A stretch of DNA of 34,699 bases, taken from the NCBI GenBank assembly GCA_020851775.1, contig JADZCB010000444.1:1-34699 (forward strand), in the 5' to 3' direction. The translations under genes and the position numbers were made by a program. The DNA is from Gammaproteobacteria bacterium. GTDB taxonomy: Bacteria; Pseudomonadota; Gammaproteobacteria; Ga0077536. Positions 18,321 through 27,227 of the stretch are shown here, one piece after another; position 1 is the stretch's first letter, and each line of letters opens with the position of its first letter. The notes below the pieces were generated by a model, which saw only the letters and a program-made list of their open reading frames with translations, ran no database searches and was not told the origin of the DNA.

Positions 18321-19517
18321 TCACTCGGCCGGCAGGTCGAGCAGCCGCTTGGCGACGATGTTCAGCATCACCTCGGCCGTGCCACCCTCGATCGAGTTCG
18401 CCTTCGCGCGCAGCCACGCCGGCGCAACCTCGCCACCATCGCTGCGCACGAAGTCCCAGCGCAGGCCGTCGGCGCCGGACGCCTCCAGGATCAGCGTCTG
18501 GCGGCGCTGGTTCAGCTCGGCGTTGCAGTACTTCAGGATCGACGAGCGGTCGCCGATCTCGTGGCCGTGCGCGGCGTCCTCGACATAGCGCTCGATCGTC
18601 GCCGTCAAGGCGAGTGCGTCGATCTCGGCCCGCGCCACGCGATCGCGCAGGATCGGGTCGACGATGCGCCCTTTGGCGTCGCCGGCGAGCTCCTGCACCA
18701 CCTGCCATAGCGGCCGCCCGTCGTGCAGTCCGCGGGCGCGGCCGGCGATCATCTCGCGCTCCTGCGTCAGCAGGTACTTCGCGACCGTCCAGCCGCCGTT
18801 CTCGGCGCCGATCAGGTTCGCCTTCGGCACCTCGACGTTCTCGAAGAACGTCTCGCAAAACGGCGACTTGCCCGAGATCAGCTTGATCGGCCGGGTCGTG
18901 ACGCCTGGGGTGTGCATGTCGAACACGACGAACGAGAGGCCGCGGTGTTTCGGCGCTGTGGCATCCGTGCGCACGAGGCAGAAGATCCAGTCGGCCTGAT
19001 CGGCGTAGCTAGTCCAGATCTTCTGGCCGTTGACGACGTAGCGGTCGCCGCGGTCTTCCGCGCGTGTGCGCAGCGCCACCAGGTCGGAGCCAGCGTCCGG
19101 CTCGGAGTAGCCCTGGCACCAGCGGATCTCGCCGCGGGCGATCGGCGGCAGGTACCTTCGCTTCTGTTCGTCGGTGCCGAACTTCAGCAGCGCCGGGCCG
19201 AGCATCCAGATGCCGAAGCTCTCCAGCGGCGATCGTGCGCCGATGCGTTCCATCTCGTCGTCGAACACCTGGACCTGCGCCGACGACATCCCGGCACCGC
19301 CATAGGCGCGCGGCCAGCCGGGGACGGTCAGGCCTTCGGCGGCCGCGGCGTTGAGCCACTGGCGCTGCGCGTCGGACCTGAACGTCCAGCGCCTTCCGCC
19401 CCAGCAGATGTCGTCTTCGCCGTGTGCCGGCGAGCGCATCTCGGGCGGGCAGTGGCGCTCAAGCCAGGCGCGGATCTGCGCGCGGAACGTCTGCGGGTCG
19501 TCGGCGAACTCGGTCAT
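18321..19517 (-). CDS. Acyl-CoA dehydrogenase (catalytic-type subunit)
   Basis: MTEFADDPQTFRAQIRAWLERHCPPEM...GYSEPDAGSDLVALRTRAEDRGDRYVVNGQKIWTSYADQADWIFCLVRTD...AKANSIEGGTAEVMLNIVAKRLL. Start could be the upstream ATG at 19532. Confidence 0.92.
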   Translation of the reverse strand: MTEFADDPQTFRAQIRAWLERHCPPEMRSPAHGEDDICWGGRRWTFRSDAQRQWLNAAAAEGLTVPGWPRAYGGAGMSSAQVQVFDDEMERIGARSPLESFGIWMLGPALLKFGTDEQKRRYLPPIARGEIRWCQGYSEPDAGSDLVALRTRAEDRGDRYVVNGQKIWTSYADQADWIFCLVRTDATAPKHRGLSFVVFDMHTPGVTTRPIKLISGKSPFCETFFENVEVPKANLIGAENGGWTVAKYLLTQEREMIAGRARGLHDGRPLWQVVQELAGDAKGRIVDPILRDRVARAEIDALALTATIERYVEDAAHGHEIGDRSSILKYCNAELNQRRQTLILEASGADGLRWDFVRSDGGEVAPAWLRAKANSIEGGTAEVMLNIVAKRLLDLPAE

Positions 19518-19543
19518 CGAACCGTCCATCACTCCGGCCAGGC

Positions 19544-20116
19544 TCAGCGCGCCACCATGTCGTAGACGACGCTGATCACCGTGCCGCCGCTCGGCTGGCT
19601 GAAGTCGCCTGCGAGTTCGCCGGCGAGCGCGACGACCGACGTCGTCGTCACGCCGGCGGCGACTAGCCGGCGCAGGGCCGCATCTTCCGAGCGTGCGCTC
19701 AGGCCGCCGCAGGCATCCTCCACGACCAGCACGCGGTACCCGTTCGCGGTTGCGGACAGGCTCAGCAGCTGAACGGCGATCTCGGTCGCAATGCCCGAAA
19801 CGAGGATCGTCTTGCGACCCGTGCGCTCGATCGCTTCGCGGATCCCGGCGTTAGCCCACGAGTCCGGTGTCGTGCGCTGCAGCGGCTTCGCGTCGATCGC
19901 GGCCAGTTCGGGAATCAGCCGTGCCGGCCCGCCGCCGTGGTCGGGCAGCACCGACAGGATTACCGGCAGGTTCAGCGTCTTCGCGAGCTTGACCAGGCCG
20001 CGCACGCCGCGGCGCAGGTCGTCCTTGTCGATCGTAAGGTCGAGATCGATAATGCCGGCCTGCAGGTCGGCGAACACGATCAGCACGTCGCTCGGTGACA
20101 TCTTGGGATCGTTCAT
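19544..20116 (-). CDS. Isochorismatase-fold (cysteine-hydrolase-like) protein
   Basis: DVLIVFADLQAGIID at the N-terminus and ILVSGIATEIAVQLLSLSATANGYRVLVVEDACGG, matching the isochorismatase family layout. Confidence 0.85.
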   Translation of the reverse strand: MNDPKMSPSDVLIVFADLQAGIIDLDLTIDKDDLRRGVRGLVKLAKTLNLPVILSVLPDHGGGPARLIPELAAIDAKPLQRTTPDSWANAGIREAIERTGRKTILVSGIATEIAVQLLSLSATANGYRVLVVEDACGGLSARSEDAALRRLVAAGVTTTSVVALAGELAGDFSQPSGGTVISVVYDMVAR

Positions 20117-20152
20117 GGGGGTCTCCGGGTCGGGTGGATGAGCCTCGCGTGA

Positions 20153-21754
20153 TCACGCCTCGCGGGCGATCTCGCGCAGCCGGGTCTTCAGGACCTTGCC
20201 GCTCGCATTGCGCGGCAGCTGGTCGACAAAACGGACGGCGCGTGGCACCTTGTAGTTCGCCATGCGCTCGCGCGCCCAGGCGATCAGCTCGGCTTCGGCA
20301 GGCGGCGCGCCACGCGCGACGACGAAGGCCAGGCCAACCTCGCCGAGGCGCTCGTCGGGCATGCCGATGACGGACACCTCGGCGATCGCCTCGTGCCGCA
20401 TCAGCATGTTCTCGATCTCCGCCGGGTAGGCGTTGAAGCCACCGACGATGTACATGTCCTTCAGACGACCGACGATGCTGAGATTGCCGCGCGCGTCCAG
20501 CGCACCCAGGTCGCCTGTCAGCAGCCAGCCGTCGGGGGTCAGCGTGCGTGCGGTCGCCTCCGGCTCCTCGAAGTAGGCGTCCATCACGTTGTAGCCGCGC
20601 ACCCGGATCTCGCCGGTCGTGCCGGCGGGTACCGGCGTTCCGTCCGGCCCAAAGATCGCGACCTCGACGCCCGGCACCGCACGGCCGCTGGTTTCGCACA
20701 GCGTCGTCGTACCGTCGCCCGGGCGGGTCATCGTCGCCAGGCCCGAGCATTCCGTCAGGCCGTACCCGGTCAGGATGGTCTCGAAGCCGAACTCGGTGCG
20801 GATGCGGTCGATCAGTGCGGGGGGCAGTGTGGTTGCGCCGGTGATGCAGATGCGCAGCGAGCGCAGGTCGAGGGTCGGCCGCTCGGGACGTGCCAGTAGC
20901 GCGAGGTAGATGGTCGGCGGGCCGGGCAGGATCGTGAGCCGCTCGCGGGCGACCAGCGAGAGCACCCGCTCGGGATCGAACACCGCCATCGGATAGATGG
21001 CGGCGCCGAACATCATCGACAGCAGCCAGCCGAGCTTGTAGCCGAGCGCGTGGAAGAACGGGTTGACGCCCAGCATGCGGTCGCCGGGCCGCAGCCCGCC
21101 GAGCGCGCCGAAGTCGTGGAAGGCGCGCAGGTTCTGCCCGTGGCGGCCGACGACGCCGCGCGGATGGCCGGTCGTTCCGGAGGTGAACATGATGTCGGAG
21201 ACGTCGTCGGGGCCGACGGCGAGGGTCAGCGCGGCGACGCGCCCGGGTGCGACCGTCGCGCCGTCCTCGAGCAGCCGGTCCCACGAACCGCCGCGCGCGA
21301 CCGGCACGTCGTCGAACGTGACGATGCCGACCGGGGCGTCGCCGCACGCCTGTTCGAGCATCGCCACGTAGTCTTGGTCGAGGAAGCGACCTTGCACGAA
21401 GGCGAGCTTCGGGTGCGCGCGGCCGACGATGTATCGCACCTCGTCGACACGGAAGCGGGTGTTCAGCGGCACGATCGCCGCGCCGACGCTCTGCGCCGCG
21501 ACCGCGGCGACGATCCACTTCCAGCTGTTCGGCGCCCAGATGGCGACGCGGTCACCGGGTTCGATGCCGCGCGCGACCAGCCCGCGCGCGGCTTGCAGCA
21601 CACGATCGGCGAGTTCGGCGTAGCTCAGCCAGTCCGCGCCGTCGACGACCGCCGGTGCCGCGCCGTGGCGGCGCGAGGCGTCCTCCAGCAGGTGGGGGAT
21701 GCTGCGCCAGGCGACTCCCGGCGGAGCCGTCTCCGCCGGTGAGGACGGCTTCAC
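20153..21754 (-). CDS. AMP-dependent acyl-CoA synthetase/ligase
   Basis: FTSGTTGHPRGVV (P-loop), GYGLTECSG, WLLTGDLGALD and LPRNASGKVLKT motifs. GTG start at 21754 overlaps the crotonase stop. Confidence 0.94.
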   Translation of the reverse strand: MKPSSPAETAPPGVAWRSIPHLLEDASRRHGAAPAVVDGADWLSYAELADRVLQAARGLVARGIEPGDRVAIWAPNSWKWIVAAVAAQSVGAAIVPLNTRFRVDEVRYIVGRAHPKLAFVQGRFLDQDYVAMLEQACGDAPVGIVTFDDVPVARGGSWDRLLEDGATVAPGRVAALTLAVGPDDVSDIMFTSGTTGHPRGVVGRHGQNLRAFHDFGALGGLRPGDRMLGVNPFFHALGYKLGWLLSMMFGAAIYPMAVFDPERVLSLVARERLTILPGPPTIYLALLARPERPTLDLRSLRICITGATTLPPALIDRIRTEFGFETILTGYGLTECSGLATMTRPGDGTTTLCETSGRAVPGVEVAIFGPDGTPVPAGTTGEIRVRGYNVMDAYFEEPEATARTLTPDGWLLTGDLGALDARGNLSIVGRLKDMYIVGGFNAYPAEIENMLMRHEAIAEVSVIGMPDERLGEVGLAFVVARGAPPAEAELIAWARERMANYKVPRAVRFVDQLPRNASGKVLKTRLREIAREA

Positions 21755-22671
21755 TCGCGGCCCCCTGCCGCCGCGCCGCCGGCAGCATGCAGCCTGACCA
21801 TGCCGTCGCCGAACGGCGCATCCCGGTTGCGCAACGCTTCCTTCAGACCGTGCTGTGCAAGGTCGGCGGCGAACTGCGCACGGCGCGGGCCGTTGGCGGT
21901 GTGCGAGCGTGCGTTCATCTCGACCGCCATGCGCTGCAGCGACCGCGCACCGGCGAGTTCCATGGCGACGTTGACGATGCGCTTCTGCGTCGTCAGCAGT
22001 TCGTGGTCGACGTGGGTCAGGCGCAGCGCAAGTTCGTCGACGACGTCGTCGAGCCGGTCTGCCGGCACCGCGTCCATCACGAGCCCGATGCGCGCGGCGT
22101 CGCGGCCCCAGACGCAGTCGCCACTCAGCAGCAGGCGCTTGGCCCACTGCGGACCTACGTGATAAAACCACATGTTATTCGGCGCCGTGCCGTTCGCGCG
22201 CGTGGCGGGGAATCCGATGCGCGCGTCGTCGGCGGCGACGACCAGGTCGCACATCAGCGCGAGGTCCGTGCCGCCGGCCAGGCAGTTCCCGTGGACCTTG
22301 CAGATGATCGGCTTGTGGACGTCGAACAGCACAGTCGTCAGCGCCTGCGTGCGTTCCAGCTGCCAGGCGTCGTCGTCGAGCGTGTCGCCGACCGAGCGGT
22401 AGCGGGCCCTCTCCGCCGTCGCCTCGGCCGAATCGCCGCCGCCGTAGACGTTGGAGAAGTCGTAGCCTGCGCAGAAGTCCTTGCCCGCCCCGTCGAGCAC
22501 GATGACATTGACGTCGACGAGATCGTCGGCCTCGAGCATCGCGTCGTGCAGCTCGCGCATCATCGGCTCGTGCAGCGCGTTGCGCTTGGCCGGGCGGTTC
22601 AGCGTGATGCGGGCGATCTTGTCGCGTACCGCGAACGCGATGTGTTCCGCCGAGCGGATCCACTTGGCCAT
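21751..22671 (-). CDS. Enoyl-CoA hydratase/isomerase (crotonase) superfamily protein
   Basis: ITLNRPAKRNALHEPMMRELHDAMLEAD...GKDFCAGYDFSNVYG...HGNCLAGGTDLALMCDLVVAADDARIGFP. Confidence 0.9.
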   Translation of the reverse strand: MAKWIRSAEHIAFAVRDKIARITLNRPAKRNALHEPMMRELHDAMLEADDLVDVNVIVLDGAGKDFCAGYDFSNVYGGGDSAEATAERARYRSVGDTLDDDAWQLERTQALTTVLFDVHKPIICKVHGNCLAGGTDLALMCDLVVAADDARIGFPATRANGTAPNNMWFYHVGPQWAKRLLLSGDCVWGRDAARIGLVMDAVPADRLDDVVDELALRLTHVDHELLTTQKRIVNVAMELAGARSLQRMAVEMNARSHTANGPRRAQFAADLAQHGLKEALRNRDAPFGDGMVRLHAAGGAAAGGRE

Positions 22672-22674
22672 CGT

Positions 22675-23475
22675 TCATCGCCTCCTTGTGCGAGTCGCGG
22701 GGGCGCCCGACTTGGCGCGCGTCTTGCCCGGCGCGGCCTTCGTGCCCGCCGGCTCCGCCGCCTCGTGGCGCGAGCCGTCGGCGATGAACTGCGAACGCAG
22801 CGTCACCCGGTGGGCCGCGCACAGATGGCTGCGCATCACGGAGCCGGCCCAGGTCGCGTCGTGGTTCTCGAACGCGGCGACGAGCTCCCGGTGGTGCTCC
22901 ATGCTGCGAAGCAGCTCTTCCTTGCTGTAGGTCGCGAAGGTCCGCATCACCATCGACATGTCCACCAGCCTGTGCAGGATGTGCGTCAGCCGCGGCTGGC
23001 CGCACTCCTCCAGGATCAGGCGGTGGAACGCGTCGTTCAGCGTCGTCAGGGCGTCCACCCGCCCCGCCGCGGGGTTCGCGGCCGCGTCTTCCATCTGGTG
23101 CGCGAGCTCGCGCAGGCGCGCGATCGCGTCGGGCCCGATGCGCTGCGCCGCATGCTCGCAGGCGTGGCTCTCGAGCAGCACGCGCAGGTTGAACACCTCG
23201 TCGACATCGTCGCGCGTCCAGGAGGCGACGAACGCACCGCGGTTGGCGTGCTGCTCGACCAGCCCCTCGACCTGCAGGCGGCGCAGCGCCTCGCGCACCG
23301 GCGTTCGGCTGACGCCGAGCGACGCGGCGAGGGATTCGGTCGACAGGTGTGTGCCGCCGGGATATTCGCCGCTGATGATGCGCTTGCGCACGCTGCGATA
23401 GACGAGCGACTCGGCGTCGCTTGCCGCATCGCGCTCGGGGTCGGGCGGGGCGCCGTGGCTTCGGAGATCGTCCAT
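22675..23475 (-). CDS. GntR-family (FCD-type) transcriptional regulator
   Basis: SLVYRSVRKRIISGEYPGGTHLSTESLAASLGVSRTPVREALRRLQVEGLVEQHANRGAFV, followed by an FCD-like helical domain. Start at 23475. Confidence 0.93.
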   Translation of the reverse strand: MDDLRSHGAPPDPERDAASDAESLVYRSVRKRIISGEYPGGTHLSTESLAASLGVSRTPVREALRRLQVEGLVEQHANRGAFVASWTRDDVDEVFNLRVLLESHACEHAAQRIGPDAIARLRELAHQMEDAAANPAAGRVDALTTLNDAFHRLILEECGQPRLTHILHRLVDMSMVMRTFATYSKEELLRSMEHHRELVAAFENHDATWAGSVMRSHLCAAHRVTLRSQFIADGSRHEAAEPAGTKAAPGKTRAKSGAPATRTRRR

Positions 23476-24251
23476 CAGCGAATCACCTCGAAGTTGCCGT
23501 CCAGGCTGATCGTTTGGCCGCTGACGCTGCGACCTTGCGGCGACAGCAGATAGATCGCCAGAGCGGCGATCTCCCGAGGCTTGACGGTGCGGCGCAGCGA
23601 GATGTCGGCGAGGAAGCCGGCCTCGACGTCGGCTTCGCTCTTGCCGGTCGCTGCGGCGCGAGCCTGGATCACCGAGCGGATGCGCGGCCCGTCGACGAGC
23701 CCGGGCAGGATCGCGTTCACGCGGATGTCGGCCGGGCCGAGTTCCATCGCCCAGGTCTTCGTCAGCCCGATGACGGCCCACTTGGAGCCGACGTAGGCCG
23801 AGCGCAGCGGGAAGCCCAGCCGGCCGGCGACCGACGACAGGTTCACGATCGAGCCGCCGCCGGCGCGCCGCAGGTGCGGCACGGCGGCGCGGGTGCAAAA
23901 AAACGTGCCGTGGACATTGACGTCGTAGGTGCGCATCCAAGCGACGCTGTCGGTGGCCTCGATGGGCGCGGTCGGGCCCGAGATGCCTGCGTTGTTGACC
24001 AGGGCGTCGAGGCCGCCGAGGCGCTCCGCGGCCGCGTCGACCATGCGGGCCACGGCGCCCTCGTCGCTGACGTCGCAGAGCGCGGTTCCGATCTCGGGGC
24101 GCTCGGCCGCGAACGTGGCGAGCCTGTCGGCGTTGATGTCGCAGACCTGCACGTGCGCGCCTGCCTCGGCGAGCGCGCGGGCGATCTCGGCGCCAATGCC
24201 GGAGGCGCCCGCACTGACGAGGACGCGACGCCCGGCGCAATCGAAGTTCAT
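23475..24251 (-). CDS. Short-chain dehydrogenase/reductase (SDR)
   Basis: RVLVSAGASGIGAEIARALAEAGAHVQVCD, LVNNAGISG, SAYVGSKWAVIGLTK, and LDGNF near the C-terminus. Confidence 0.93.
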   Translation of the reverse strand: MNFDCAGRRVLVSAGASGIGAEIARALAEAGAHVQVCDINADRLATFAAERPEIGTALCDVSDEGAVARMVDAAAERLGGLDALVNNAGISGPTAPIEATDSVAWMRTYDVNVHGTFFCTRAAVPHLRRAGGGSIVNLSSVAGRLGFPLRSAYVGSKWAVIGLTKTWAMELGPADIRVNAILPGLVDGPRIRSVIQARAAATGKSEADVEAGFLADISLRRTVKPREIAALAIYLLSPQGRSVSGQTISLDGNFEVIR

Positions 24252-24344
24252 CGAACCCCCAAGGGAAGTACCTGCCTGACAACTGCCTCCGACGGATCGA
24301 CGGAGCACGGGCGGGAGCGTTGCATGAGATGGATCCAGAGTCAA

Positions 24345-24432
24345 TGATTGGATACAAAAAAGAGGAAACTCGAAGGGAGCTCGCAGGAGATAAGTACAAG
24401 CCCGCATGGTTGAGTTGGCCTGATTGGATACA
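24345..24432. promoter_or_regulatory. Two perfect direct copies of TGATTGGATACA (24345-24356, 24421-24432), candidate GntR operators
   Basis: Exact 12-bp repeats, 76 bp start to start, in the divergent intergenic region between the SDR/GntR and NIPSNAP/transporter operons. Confidence 0.55.
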
Positions 24433-24495
24433 GTTGTCGTCAAACGGTGTTTTAGAGCCGTCGATCCGCACAGTGCCTTCGACGAAGGAAGGAAC

Positions 24496-25116
24496 GTGGT
24501 CTTCGAGATGCGAACCTATTCATTCCACCCCGGCGCGCTGCCCACCTACCTGCACCTGGCAGAGACGGTCGGCCGCCCGGTGCGGCGCGACGACTACGGC
24601 ACCTGTCATGGCTACTGGATCGCGCAGAGCGCCCGCATCGACCAGGTGTGGCATCTGTGGAGCTACGCGAGCCTGGATGAACGTGCGCGGCTACGCAGCC
24701 AGCTGCTGAAGAACGACCGCTGGACCCAGGAGTACGGCGGCGCCGTGCTGCCGCTGCTGCAGCGCCAGGACGTGCGCTTCCTCGACCCGGTCCGCCCGAT
24801 CCATGTGCCGGAGCCGGGAGGTCTGTTCGAGCTGCGCCTGCATCGCGCCCGGCCGGGCCGGGCCCGGCCGTGGCTCGACGCGATCGGCGAGACGCAACCG
24901 ACCGCGCAGATCGTCGGGCTGTGGACCGGTATCGCGCCGCAGCCCAATGAAGTCGTGCAGCTGATCAGCCATCGCCGCGCCGACGACTGGCTAGACGACC
25001 GCGCCCGCCGCCACGTGCCCAGCGTCGATCGGCCGGATGCCGACGCACCGGACGCGATGCTCGCCGAAACCGAGTCGATCCTGCTGAAGCCGACGCGCTT
25101 TTCACCGATGCAGTAG
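24496..25116 (+). CDS. NIPSNAP-family protein
   Basis: VFEMRTYSFHPGALPTYLHLAE...GYWIAQSARIDQVWHLWSYASLDERARLRSQLLKNDRW, typical of NIPSNAP domains. GTG at 24496 or ATG at 24508. Confidence 0.85.
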   Translation: MVFEMRTYSFHPGALPTYLHLAETVGRPVRRDDYGTCHGYWIAQSARIDQVWHLWSYASLDERARLRSQLLKNDRWTQEYGGAVLPLLQRQDVRFLDPVRPIHVPEPGGLFELRLHRARPGRARPWLDAIGETQPTAQIVGLWTGIAPQPNEVVQLISHRRADDWLDDRARRHVPSVDRPDADAPDAMLAETESILLKPTRFSPMQ

Positions 25117-25173
25117 GGCCGTGGCAGCCCGCTCGCAGATGCTTCCCGCGCCACACGACCACCAGGAGACAAC

Positions 25174-26322
25174 ATGACCCTGAGACTGACGAAACCCCTT
25201 CTTCGCCTGACTGCGGCACTCGTGCCACTGTTGGGTGCGACCGCCGCGTCGGCGCTGGATGCCGGCACGTACAAGATCGGCTTCATCGCCGACCGCACCG
25301 GCGTCGTCGCATTCGCCGGGGTCTCCTACGCGCGCGGCGCCGAGCTGGCGGTCGAGCAGATCAACGCCACCGGCGCGATGGGGAAGGATACCAAGCTCGA
25401 GATCGTCGAGCGCGAAGGCGGGAGCGATGCGGCGAAGAGCATCCAGGGCTACAACCAGCTCGTCGCCGACCGCAACGTCATCGCGACCAGCTGCTGCATC
25501 TTCTCGGGCATCGCCGGCGCGCTGAAGCCGATCGCGATCGCCAACAAGGTGCCGCTGGTGTTCTACGGCGCGACGATGCCGGGACTGCCGACGTTGCCCT
25601 ACGCTTACAACGTCACCGGCCTGCCCGGGCCGCAGGAAGTCGCGCTCTCGAAGCACTTAGTGGAGGTCCTGAAGCCGAAGACGGTCGCCTACTTCGTGCT
25701 GTCCGACAACGACGCGTTCCAGGCGCGCTTCAAGGCTAGCCAAGCAGTGTTCGAGGCGGCCGGCGGCAAGACCGTCGGCGTGGTCACCGCGCTCGGCGCC
25801 GACACCGACTTCACCGCGCAGGCCACGCAGGTCATCGCGCTTAAGCCTGACCTGATCATGGTGTACGTGACGCAGATCCCGGCCTCGAGCTTCATTGCTG
25901 CGGTGCGTCAGCGAGGCTGGACCGGCCGCATGGCGACCAACGAAGCGGTGTCGCCCATCGCGGTGTTCAAGAAGATCGGCCCCGCGCTCGCCGGCGTGCC
26001 GTTCTCGGTCAACTTCTCGGCCGACCTGACCGAAAGCGAAGCCGGCAAGGCGTTCGTCAAGTCGTACAAGCAAAAGTTCGGTTCCGACCCGGACGTATAC
26101 GCCGGTCAGGGCTTCACCGCGATCCAGCTGATCGCGCAGGGGCTGAAGTCGCTGCCGGGCAAGCCGACGCGCGAGCAGCTCGCCGAGGCCATGGCCAAGT
26201 TCGACACCATCCAGAACGACATCTACGGTGGCGTGACCCTCATCAACGGCCAGGTGGAGAGCAAGAAGAACCTGTTCGTCAACTGGTCGCCCGACGGCAA
26301 GATCGTGCCCTGGAAGCCCTGA
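25174..26322 (+). CDS. Branched-chain-amino-acid-type ABC transporter substrate-binding protein
   Basis: Sec-type leader MTLRLTKPLLRLTAALVPLLGATAASA, then LDAGTYKIGFIADRTGVVAFAGVSYARGAELAVEQINATGAMG. Confidence 0.92.
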   Translation: MTLRLTKPLLRLTAALVPLLGATAASALDAGTYKIGFIADRTGVVAFAGVSYARGAELAVEQINATGAMGKDTKLEIVEREGGSDAAKSIQGYNQLVADRNVIATSCCIFSGIAGALKPIAIANKVPLVFYGATMPGLPTLPYAYNVTGLPGPQEVALSKHLVEVLKPKTVAYFVLSDNDAFQARFKASQAVFEAAGGKTVGVVTALGADTDFTAQATQVIALKPDLIMVYVTQIPASSFIAAVRQRGWTGRMATNEAVSPIAVFKKIGPALAGVPFSVNFSADLTESEAGKAFVKSYKQKFGSDPDVYAGQGFTAIQLIAQGLKSLPGKPTREQLAEAMAKFDTIQNDIYGGVTLINGQVESKKNLFVNWSPDGKIVPWKP

Positions 26323-26339
26323 GCCGGCTCTGAACCGCG

Positions 26340-27227
26340 ATGGAACTGTTCGCCTCCCAGTTGCTGAACGGGCTCGCGCTCGGGTCGCTCTGCGGCCTGT
26401 TCGGCATCGGCTTCGGTCTGGTGTTCGCGACGCTGGGCATCCTGAACGCGGCCCAGGGCTGCTACGCGAGCTGGGCGGCGATCATCGGCCTGGCGGCGGC
26501 CGAGAAGATGGGCGCGCCGTTCCCGCTCATCATGCTCGCCGGCATGGGCGGCGCGGCGGCGGTGGCGGTGGCGGTCGACCAGCTCGGCTTCCAGCCGTTG
26601 CGCACGCGCGGCGCCGACATGCTGGGGGCGCTGATCACCAGCATCGCGTTCTGGATGATCCTGGACAGCCTGGCCGGCTTTGCGACCGGCCAGCAGAGCC
26701 TGAGCTTTCCGTCCACGAGCTACCCGGGGCAGATGCTCCTGACCGAGCCGGTACCCCTGCCGGCGATGCAGCTGATCACGATTGCCGTGCTCGTCGCCGT
26801 CGCCGTCGGCATGCACCTACTGATGACGCGCTCGTCCGTCGGCTCAGCGATCCGCGCGGTCGGATGGAACCCGGTCGCCGCCGCGCTCGGGGGCGTCAAC
26901 AGCCGCTCCATCATCCTGTTGACCGCTGCGCTGTCGGGGGCGATCTCCGGCCTCGCCGGCACGCTCGGCGGCGTGCTTACCTCCAACGTGTCGTTCACGT
27001 TGGGTCAGGGGCTGCTGCTGAAGGGCTTCGCCGCGGTCGTCGTCGGCGGTTACTCCGACGTGCGCGGCACGGCGATCGCCGGCGTCATTCTCGGCATCCT
27101 CGAGGTCTTCGTCGGTCAGTACATCTCGACGGCGCTGCGGGACGCATTCACCTATTCGCTACTGCTGGTGTTCCTGCTGGTGAAGCCGCAGGGTCTCTTC
27201 GGCAAGGGCAGCCTTGTGAGGGCTTGA
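26340..27227 (+). CDS. LIV-type ABC transporter permease (LivH-like)
   Basis: LLNGLALGSLCGLFGIGFGLVFATLGILNAAQGCYASWAA; GYSDVRGTAIAGVILGILEVFVGQYIS. Confidence 0.9.
   Translation: MELFASQLLNGLALGSLCGLFGIGFGLVFATLGILNAAQGCYASWAAIIGLAAAEKMGAPFPLIMLAGMGGAAAVAVAVDQLGFQPLRTRGADMLGALITSIAFWMILDSLAGFATGQQSLSFPSTSYPGQMLLTEPVPLPAMQLITIAVLVAVAVGMHLLMTRSSVGSAIRAVGWNPVAAALGGVNSRSIILLTAALSGAISGLAGTLGGVLTSNVSFTLGQGLLLKGFAAVVVGGYSDVRGTAIAGVILGILEVFVGQYISTALRDAFTYSLLLVFLLVKPQGLFGKGSLVRA

Noticed and set aside
17158-18588. 476-aa plus-strand ORF, and similar long antisense ORFs at 14793-16049, 27928-28869 and 31540-32637
   Set aside because: All lie antisense to genes with clear motifs and show composition typical of shadow frames.
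21655-23553. 632-aa plus-strand ORF spanning crotonase and GntR genes
   Set aside because: Mirror-frame artefact; it crosses two well-supported minus-strand genes and has no recognisable domain.
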